From: Bacteroidaceae bacterium
Lineage (GTDB): Bacteria; Bacteroidota; Bacteroidia; Bacteroidales; Bacteroidaceae
DNA length: 6,092 bases
Assembly: GCA_017472905.1 (NCBI GenBank)
Contig: JAFUNW010000183.1
Span: forward strand, 1-6,092
Reading direction: 5' to 3'
Shown in pieces: positions 1 through 5,149 of the stretch. The notes below the pieces were generated by a model. The model did not search any database and was not told the origin of the DNA. It saw only the letters and a program-made list of their open reading frames with translations. Each line of letters starts with the position of its first letter. The stretch's first letter is position 1. The position numbers and the translations under genes were made by a program.

Positions 1-1
1 A

Positions 2-1060
2 GAGGTGAAAGATTATCATATTGTGCATACGGTTATTCGAAGCAATCGGCGTTTTGCCTATGAAGAAGCACAGGAGATTCTTGAAACCGGAACAGGAGAA
101 TATGTTGACGAACTAACCACTTTGAATCGTTTGGCCAAACTACTTCGTGAAAAGCGTATGGCTTCCGGAGCAATAGATTTTGACCGCGTAGAGGTACGTT
201 TTGAAATTGATGAGAAAGGACGTCCTTTGAGTGTCTATTTCAAAGAGGCAAAAGATGCAAACAAATTGATAGAAGAATTTATGCTATTGGCCAATCGAAC
301 AGTGGCAGAACACATAGGAAAAGTACCTCGAAATAAAAAAGCAAAAGTCTTTCCTTATCGAATTCACGACTTACCGGATGAAGAAAAACTGGAGAACTTG
401 CAGCATTTTATTGCTAAGTTTGGTTATAAAGTAAGAACAACCGGAAGCAAAGGTGAAGTGAGCCGGAGTATCAACCGTTTGTTGGCAGATGTACAAGGAA
501 AAGGCGAGCAGAATTTAATAGAAACCGTCTCTTTACGTGCCATGCAAAAAGCAAAATATAGTATATACAACATCGGACACTATGGATTGGCATTTGATTA
601 TTATACCCATTTCACTTCTCCTATTCGGCGTTATCCGGATTTGATGGTACATCGTTTGCTGACACGTTACCTGGATGGTGGACGCAGTGTTTCCGCCGAT
701 AAATACGAAGAACTGTGTAAACATGCTTCTTCTATGGAACAGTTAGCTGCCAGTGCCGAACGTAGCAGCATCAAATACAAACAAGTAGAATTTATGAGTG
801 AGCGGTTGGGACAGGTATTTGAGGGAGTCATAAGTGGCGTAACAGAATGGGGAATTTACGTAGAGATCAATGAAAATAAATGCGAAGGAATGATAGCCAT
901 GCGTGATTTGGGCGATGATTACTTTGAATTTGATGAACGTAACTATTGCCTTATTGGTCGACATACCCGACAAAAATATAGTTTAGGAGATTCACTACAG
1001 ATTAAAGTAGCTCGGGCCAATTTAGAGAAAAAACAGCTAGACTTTATCTTAGCAGATTAA
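2..1060 (+). CDS. rnr: Ribonuclease R (RNase II/RNB family), 3' part only
   Basis: This is the C-terminal part of a processive 3'-to-5' exoribonuclease that degrades structured RNA in the cytoplasm. The reading frame is open to the left edge and the GTG at 5-7 is an internal Val codon (Glu-Val-Lys-Asp-Tyr), so the true start lies outside the window. Numbering from that Val, the RNB catalytic domain continues to about residue 225. It includes the conserved EFMLLANRTVAEHI helix (91-104) and the TSPIRRYPDL signature (204-213) typical of RNase R/RNase II. The aspartate cluster that binds the catalytic metals lies upstream and is not visible. An S1 RNA-binding domain follows (about 268-349). The protein ends two residues after the S1 domain, so it lacks the long lysine-rich tail of E. 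coli RNase R. RNase R rather than RNase II is chosen from the overall match to RNase R sequences. The gene converges on the TonB receptor gene and ends at a shared terminator. Confidence 0.95.
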   Translation, partial: EVKDYHIVHTVIRSNRRFAYEEAQEILETGTGEYVDELTTLNRLAKLLREKRMASGAIDFDRVEVRFEIDEKGRPLSVYFKEAKDANKLIEEFMLLANRTVAEHIGKVPRNKKAKVFPYRIHDLPDEEKLENLQHFIAKFGYKVRTTGSKGEVSRSINRLLADVQGKGEQNLIETVSLRAMQKAKYSIYNIGHYGLAFDYYTHFTSPIRRYPDLMVHRLLTRYLDGGRSVSADKYEELCKHASSMEQLAASAERSSIKYKQVEFMSERLGQVFEGVISGVTEWGIYVEINENKCEGMIAMRDLGDDYFEFDERNYCLIGRHTRQKYSLGDSLQIKVARANLEKKQLDFILAD

Positions 1061-1076
1061 GCCTCAAAAATACAAC

Positions 1077-1148
1077 AAAAAAATGAAAGCGGCTTCATTG
1101 GCAATCGAAGGCAGCTTCGACTACAAATGAAGCCGCCTTCGTTTTTTT
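1077..1148. terminator. Bidirectional intrinsic terminator between convergent genes
   Basis: A 15-bp outer stem pairs 1085-1099 with 1126-1140, with a single A-C mismatch. Inside it is a second perfect 6-bp hairpin, 1105-1110 with 1115-1120, with loop GCAG. Seven T follow at 1142-1148 on the + strand. Seven A precede at 1077-1083 and read as a T-tract on the - strand. It therefore fits termination of rnr from the left and of the receptor gene from the right, whose stop codon is only 7 bp away. The nested inner hairpin is more elaborate than usual. Confidence 0.93.
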
Positions 1149-1154
1149 CTTCTT

Positions 1155-3455
1155 TTAGAAACTTAGTTTGATTCCTCCGAAGAAAGAACGAGGTAAACCG
1201 GGACCATACATATAACCGGAGTCGCGATTTCCTCCTTTATCAAAGTCATCTTGATAAGCATTGAAGATGTTTTGTACGCCTGCATTGACTTGCAAAGTGG
1301 TCGTTCCGCTAATTGTAAAATCGTAACTGGCTTTGAAGTTGAGGTCGAAGAAGTCTGGGGTTTCAATTGCAATATCCTCGGGAATGTATCCGGCAACGTG
1401 TTGCATCAGCATACTTCCTGTGTATGTTCCTGAAAGCGCAGCTGTAAAAGCCTTGATGGGAGTATAACTAAAAGTGAAATATCCATAAGTATCCGGAGTA
1501 CGGGCTATGCGTTTTTCAGCTTTAGCGGTTTCACTCCATTTCTCAGCCTCTTTGTATTCACTTTTTTGTAGCGTCACTCCGGCCTGCAACTGTAGTTTAT
1601 TAAGATAAGCCAATTTTCCTTCCAATGTAATACCATATACATCAGCTCCTGAAGCATTGTGGCGTTCTAACATAAGAATACCGTTTTCGTTATTTTTCTC
1701 GCGCAGAGCAAATACGTCTTGCAGAGTCGTATAGAAACCTTCGATAAGCAAGTTTCCTTGAAAGGCTCCCCAACGTTGATATAAATCAGCAGATAAACTG
1801 AAACTATGCGACTTTTCTTCTTGCAGATCTTCCGCCAATTCAATCATGGATACCCCTCCGCCTACTGCTTCAATGTGCAAATCTTCGTCAAACGCTTGTG
1901 GAGCACGGAATCCGGCAGAATAACTGGCCCGAAAATTAATATTTTCCGAAGGGTTGAAACGAACGTTGGCACGTGGACTGAAGATAAGTCCATCAATGAG
2001 GTTATGTTTATCAAATCGACCTCCGATTAGAAAACTCCAATGCTTATTTTTCCATTCATTTTGCAAAAACATACTCTCAATGTGTACCGTTTGCTCCAAT
2101 TGACGGTTGTATCCCCACATGTTGTCTTCCAATGCATCGCGGTTATATTCCATACCACCGGTAAAAGTAGCCGGCATGAAAAGACATTTGTCGAAGTTGT
2201 AAACATATTGTGCTCCAAGCACAGTAGTCAAGTCTGTAGTAGCACCGTAAGCATTCGGATCTTTTCCTGCTCCATAATAGCTGTCCCGATCTATATGCTG
2301 TGCCGATGCATATGCACTAAAATGATGTTTCTCATTCGGTGAAAAGTAATCAAATTTAATTCCTCCCCCATTGATGCTGTGGTCGGTTTGTTCACATACT
2401 TCAGCTTCGTGAGGCGGCAAGTCTAGATTGTCTCCTCCTCGGCGAAACTCCTGGATATGATGATATTCAAAAGAGAGTTTGGAGTAGGTACTTGTTTTTA
2501 AATAGGAACGAAAACCTATGGTTTGTTGCTTCAATTCACATAGTTCACTGAACCCATCATCATTGGCATCGTAATCCTCGCGTTGACGGTTTTGGCCGAA
2601 TATAAAAAGTCCGGCCTTACGATTATCAGTAACCAAGGATGCATTGAGAGTAGTGTTGTTGTCTGTTGCACCATCTATTGACATGATAGTGTGTGCCAAC
2701 TGTCCGCTGTTGTGCAAAGGTTCTTTGGTTATGATATTAATCGTTCCTGCTATGGCAGAAGAACCAAACAGTGCCGAACCTCCTCCTCGCATTACTTCTA
2801 CTCGTTCAACCATGTTTGCCGGAATTTGCTCCAATCCATAAACTCCGGACAAAGCGCTGAATATAGGGCGTGAATCAATGAGTATTTGTGTATATGGACC
2901 TTCCAATCCATTGATACGAACCTGTTGGAATCCACAGTTCTGGCAATTGTTTTCCACACGTACACCCGGCTGGAAATTTAGGCCTTCTGCCAATGTAGGC
3001 GATGAAGTCGTCTCAAAAAGACGGGAATCAATGACATTAATTAAGGTAGGAGCCAATCGGCGAGATGTTTCGTTTCGATTGGCTGATACCACCACACCAT
3101 CCAATGCTATGAGGTCTTCTTCTATTTCGAAGTTAATTTCAAGAGTTGTTCCTTTTTTGAGAGAAACGTCTTTGGTAATGGTTTTGTATCCGACAGTACT
3201 TACTTCCATCGTGAATTTTCCTTCCGGCAAATTCTTTAAGAAATAATGTCCACTGACATCGGTTGTTGTCCCAATTGTTGTTCCTCGTAAAATGATGTTT
3301 ACGAAGGCTATGTGTTCGCCACTGTTCTTGTCCAATACATGCCCCATGATATTGGCATCGCTTCGTTTAGCAGAAGCTTCTCCGTTAGCTTTCACTGTTA
3401 TGGTTGAAAACAATGTCAACAGCGAGAATAAAATAAAAATGTGTTTCTTTGTCAT
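1155..3455 (-). CDS. TonB-dependent outer-membrane receptor with carboxypeptidase-regulatory-like N-domain
   Basis: This is an outer-membrane active transporter energised by TonB-ExbBD; the ligand is not known. The 766 residues run as follows. A signal peptide (1 to about 23) has a likely cut after Val-Lys-Ala. A CarboxypepD-reg-like beta-sandwich follows (about 36-113). A TonB-box-like stretch (about 117-125, with VVV) leads into the plug (about 128-243), which contains the ERVEVMRGGGSALFGSSAIAG segment in pieces at 217-237. A 22-strand-type barrel runs to the C-terminal Phe (GGIKLSF). The plug carries C171-Q-N-C174, a possible metal or disulfide pair. A FRAP motif (516-519), known from haem receptors, is present, but the usual nearby NPDL/NPNL motif is not; AEDL (541-544) stands about there. 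It is too short for SusC and has no SusD neighbour. The two operator-like repeats in its promoter suggest metal-controlled expression and hence uptake of iron, haem or another metal or cofactor; cobalamin remains possible. The ATG at 3453-3455 fits because the signal peptide starts there. Confidence 0.93.
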   Translation of the reverse strand: MTKKHIFILFSLLTLFSTITVKANGEASAKRSDANIMGHVLDKNSGEHIAFVNIILRGTTIGTTTDVSGHYFLKNLPEGKFTMEVSTVGYKTITKDVSLKKGTTLEINFEIEEDLIALDGVVVSANRNETSRRLAPTLINVIDSRLFETTSSPTLAEGLNFQPGVRVENNCQNCGFQQVRINGLEGPYTQILIDSRPIFSALSGVYGLEQIPANMVERVEVMRGGGSALFGSSAIAGTINIITKEPLHNSGQLAHTIMSIDGATDNNTTLNASLVTDNRKAGLFIFGQNRQREDYDANDDGFSELCELKQQTIGFRSYLKTSTYSKLSFEYHHIQEFRRGGDNLDLPPHEAEVCEQTDHSINGGGIKFDYFSPNEKHHFSAYASAQHIDRDSYYGAGKDPNAYGATTDLTTVLGAQYVYNFDKCLFMPATFTGGMEYNRDALEDNMWGYNRQLEQTVHIESMFLQNEWKNKHWSFLIGGRFDKHNLIDGLIFSPRANVRFNPSENINFRASYSAGFRAPQAFDEDLHIEAVGGGVSMIELAEDLQEEKSHSFSLSADLYQRWGAFQGNLLIEGFYTTLQDVFALREKNNENGILMLERHNASGADVYGITLEGKLAYLNKLQLQAGVTLQKSEYKEAEKWSETAKAEKRIARTPDTYGYFTFSYTPIKAFTAALSGTYTGSMLMQHVAGYIPEDIAIETPDFFDLNFKASYDFTISGTTTLQVNAGVQNIFNAYQDDFDKGGNRDSGYMYGPGLPRSFFGGIKLSF

Positions 3456-3524
3456 TCTGTATCTTTTTAAATTATTTGCATATGATCTTTCGGCCTAAAT
3501 CTTGTGTTGTTCAGAATTGGGCTG

Positions 3525-3532
3525 CAAAGATA
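3525..3532 (-). promoter_or_regulatory. Promoter -7 element of the TonB-receptor gene
   Basis: On the - strand this reads TATCTTTG, an exact match to the Bacteroidetes -7 consensus TAnnTTTG. About 19-20 bp upstream is a T-rich stretch (CTTTTT, around 3551-3556) in place of a canonical TTTG -33 element. Transcription would start near 3517-3520, giving a leader of about 60 nt before the ATG at 3455. I found no riboswitch-like fold in this leader, in particular no cobalamin riboswitch. Confidence 0.75.
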
Positions 3533-3536
3533 GTAC

Positions 3537-3553
3537 TTTAGAATGAATCTAAA
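3537..3553. promoter_or_regulatory. Operator-like 7-1-7 inverted repeat, promoter-proximal copy
   Basis: TTTAGAATGAATCTAAA is an inverted repeat around one central base with a single mismatched pair. The core TTAGAAT-G-AATCTAA has the 7-1-7 layout of Fur-superfamily sites (Fur, Zur, PerR). It fills the gap between the -33 region and the -7 element of the receptor promoter, so a bound repressor would block RNA polymerase. The identity of the regulator is inference; a DtxR/MntR-type regulator is the main alternative. Confidence 0.65.
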
Positions 3554-3559
3554 AAGATT

Positions 3560-3576
3560 TTTAGAATGAATCTAAA
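3560..3576. promoter_or_regulatory. Operator-like 7-1-7 inverted repeat, distal copy
   Basis: This is an exact second copy of the 17-bp TTTAGAATGAATCTAAA, offset by 23 bp from the first. The offset is about two helical turns, so two repressor dimers could sit on nearly the same face of the DNA. It covers and extends upstream of the -33 region. Exact identity over 17 bp, including the same mismatched pair, in an otherwise unconstrained AT-rich spacer argues for a functional site rather than chance. Confidence 0.65.
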
Positions 3577-3651
3577 TTGTTTTTGTATTTAGTTTAATTT
3601 ATGGCTACTCTTTGTTGATATTTAATCATTGGATAGTGCTAAAAAGAGCTT

Positions 3652-4350
3652 CTACTTTTTTAATAAATCCCATAACTCTTTTACTCCCTCGGATGCTCCT
3701 TTTCGAATAATATGTAACGGCCTATGGTTATTGATATGTACAACATTAGGATCAATGAGATATACCGGTACGGTAGGATGTACGTAATTGAGTAATCCGG
3801 CTGCCGGATAGACATTCATGGAGGTTCCTATAATGACAAATATATCTGCATTTTCAGCTAATATGGCAGCAGGTTCTATTTGTGGAACGGCTTCACCGAA
3901 CCATACGATGAAAGGACGAAGTTGGGAACCGTCTTCGGCCAGATCGCCCATCTTTACCTCCCAATTTTCAGGTGATAGTTCGCGAATGTATTTGGGGTTA
4001 TTCGGCTCATAACTAGAAGTTACTTTTGTCAATTCGCCATGTAAATGAACGACTTTTGTACTTCCGGCACGTTCATGAAGATTGTCAACATTTTGTGTTA
4101 TGATGCAAATGTCGAACTCTTTTTCCATCTCGGCAAGCAATTGATGCCCCATATTCGGTTTCACATCTTGCAATTGTTTGCGGCGTTGATTATAAAAGTC
4201 GATAACCAATTGAGGGTTTTGTGCATATCCTTCGAAAGTAGCAACCTGTTCTACCGGATACTTTTCCCACAACCCACCAGCATCACGAAAAGTACTGATA
4301 CCACTTTCTGCACTCATTCCGGCACCGGTTAGAATTACAATTTTCTTCAT
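3652..4350 (-). CDS. cobB: Sir2-family NAD-dependent protein deacylase (CobB/SIRT5-like)
   Basis: This cytoplasmic enzyme would remove acyl groups from protein lysines using NAD+, releasing nicotinamide and O-acyl-ADP-ribose. The NAD-binding motif GAGMSAESGISTFRD lies at 9-23. TQNVDNLHERAG (85-96) and HLHGE (102-106, catalytic His104) follow, then WFGE (150-153), GTS (175-177) and the late Rossmann segment around YLIDPN (197-202). Tyr53 and Arg56 in FYNQRR correspond to the Tyr-x-x-Arg pair that binds succinyl- and malonyl-lysine in E. coli CobB and SIRT5, so activity on acidic acyl groups is likely. The small domain (about 107-147), where most sirtuins hold zinc with four cysteines, has no cysteine; the only Cys in the protein is residue 82. 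At 232 residues it is a minimal catalytic core without N-terminal extension. It lies upstream of the receptor gene on the same strand, but that gene has its own promoter, so the two are probably separate units. It is divergent from the FKBP genes. Confidence 0.93.
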   Translation of the reverse strand: MKKIVILTGAGMSAESGISTFRDAGGLWEKYPVEQVATFEGYAQNPQLVIDFYNQRRKQLQDVKPNMGHQLLAEMEKEFDICIITQNVDNLHERAGSTKVVHLHGELTKVTSSYEPNNPKYIRELSPENWEVKMGDLAEDGSQLRPFIVWFGEAVPQIEPAAILAENADIFVIIGTSMNVYPAAGLLNYVHPTVPVYLIDPNVVHINNHRPLHIIRKGASEGVKELWDLLKK

Positions 4351-4377
4351 CTTCCACTATTTTTATTAAACATAGGG

Positions 4378-4407
4378 CAAAAATAATAATTTTTAGTTTT
4401 TTACAGA
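4378..4407 (-). promoter_or_regulatory. Promoter of the sirtuin gene
   Basis: On the - strand TATTTTTG (4378-4385) matches TAnnTTTG exactly. A TCTG (4404-4407), one base from the -33 consensus TTTG, lies 18 bp upstream. Transcription would start near 4371, leaving a short leader of about 20 nt. The region is very AT-rich, so a chance match to the -7 element is possible; the spacing supports it. Confidence 0.6.
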
Positions 4408-4408
4408 G

Positions 4409-4438
4409 TCTTTCATTCAAATAAAAGACTTACCTTTG
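4409..4438 (+). promoter_or_regulatory. Promoter of the FKBP operon
   Basis: TACCTTTG (4431-4438) is an exact -7 element (TAnnTTTG). A weak -33 candidate, TCTTTC (4409-4414), lies 16-18 bp upstream, directly next to the -33 element of the divergent sirtuin promoter. The start site should be near 4443-4446, giving a leader of about 80 nt before the ATG at 4527. Confidence 0.7.
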
Positions 4439-4442
4439 CACA

Positions 4443-4485
4443 GTTTTTCTTAAACTCTTGATTTTGAGTTTGAAAAACGTTTTTT
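4443..4485 (+). promoter_or_regulatory. 5'-leader hairpin with T-tract (attenuator or mRNA-stabilising stem)
   Basis: GTTTTTC (4443-4449) pairs with GAAAAAC (4472-4478). After a TT bulge (4450-4451), AAACTC (4452-4457) pairs with GAGTTT (4466-4471) around an 8-nt loop. Six T follow at 4480-4485. The shape is that of an intrinsic terminator, but it lies between the predicted promoter and the first FKBP gene with no gene to terminate on this strand. The predicted transcript would begin almost exactly at the left arm. It may be an early terminator/attenuator or a protective 5' stem; which one cannot be told from sequence. Confidence 0.6.
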
Positions 4486-4526
4486 ATTTACATTAAAAGA
4501 AGATTGATAATAAAATTATAGAAAAC

Positions 4527-5111
4527 ATGGATAAATTCAGTTATGCCATCGGTTTGGGTATCGGACAAAATCTTTTTGCAATGGGTGCTCGTAACATTAA
4601 TGTAGATGATTTTGCTAAAGCGATTCATGATGTTTTGGGAGGCCATGCCACAGCCATATCTCACACCGAAGCTCGCGAAATCGTAAATAACTATTTCGAA
4701 GAATTAGAAAAGAAAACAAATGCAGAAAATATTGCCAAAGGAAAAGCTTTCCTAGCAGAAAATGCAAAAAAAGAAGGTGTACATACCACTGATAGCGGAT
4801 TGCAATATGAGATACTAACTCCCGGTACAGGTCGAAAACCCAAAGCTACAGATCGTGTGCGTTGTCATTACGAAGGAACATTGATTGACGGAACCCTTTT
4901 TGATAGTTCCATCAAGCGTGGCGAACCGGCTGTCTTCGGAGTAAATCAAGTCATACCCGGATGGGTCGAAGCATTGCAATGCATGAGCGAAGGAGCCAAA
5001 TGGCGTCTCTATATACCTTCAGAATTGGGTTATGGAGCACAAGGAGCCGGCGAGATGATTCCCCCTCATAGCACATTGATATTTGATGTCGAATTAATCG
5101 AAGTAGTGTGA
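4527..5111 (+). CDS. fklB: Cytoplasmic FKBP-type peptidyl-prolyl isomerase, FklB-like
   Basis: This enzyme catalyses cis-trans isomerisation of peptide bonds before proline and probably acts as a folding helper in the cytoplasm, since there is no signal peptide. The 194 residues comprise an FKBP N-terminal dimerisation-type helical domain (about 3-85, starting FSYAIGLGIGQ) and an FKBP catalytic domain (about 86-194). Expected active-site residues are visible: Tyr115 in HYEG, Phe125-Asp126 in LFDSS, Val142-Ile143 and Trp146 in VIPGW, Tyr169 in GYG, and Phe186 in LIFDVELIE. Architecture and sequence closely resemble E. coli FklB (about 206 residues). The start at 4527 places the family's SYA-GL motif at the N terminus as usual; upstream is A-rich with no clear Shine-Dalgarno sequence. 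It is the first gene of a probable operon with the lipoprotein paralog 38 bp downstream. Confidence 0.93.
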   Translation: MDKFSYAIGLGIGQNLFAMGARNINVDDFAKAIHDVLGGHATAISHTEAREIVNNYFEELEKKTNAENIAKGKAFLAENAKKEGVHTTDSGLQYEILTPGTGRKPKATDRVRCHYEGTLIDGTLFDSSIKRGEPAVFGVNQVIPGWVEALQCMSEGAKWRLYIPSELGYGAQGAGEMIPPHSTLIFDVELIEVV

Positions 5112-5149
5112 AATAAATATAATTCTAAATTTTAAAAATAAACTAAAAG

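Noticed and set aside
5..7. GTG as the start codon of the first gene
   Set aside because: The frame is open upstream to the window edge, and the residues around it (Glu-Val-Lys-Asp-Tyr-His) are inside the RNase R catalytic domain, so it is an internal Val codon.
1251..3246. Several open frames of 60-122 codons on the + strand and in other frames opposite the receptor gene
   Set aside because: They lie entirely within the receptor coding sequence, show no recognisable domain and no own ribosome-binding or promoter signals.
1155..3455. SusC-type glycan transporter
   Set aside because: At 766 residues it is shorter than typical SusC proteins, there is no SusD gene next to it, and its plug resembles the cofactor/metal receptor type.
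3456..3520. Cobalamin or other riboswitch in the leader of the TonB receptor
   Set aside because: The leader is only about 60 nt and AT-rich, with no B12-box-like stretch or multi-stem fold that I can see.
3641..3660. Hairpin-like AAAAAG ... CTTTTT at the sirtuin stop codon as a terminator
   Set aside because: Only six mostly A-T pairs with mismatches inside and no independent T-tract; it also overlaps the end of the coding sequence. It is too weak to call.
5112..5149. Separate promoter for the lipoprotein FKBP
   Set aside because: The 38-bp gap is AT-rich but has no TAnnTTTG element and no room for a full promoter plus leader.
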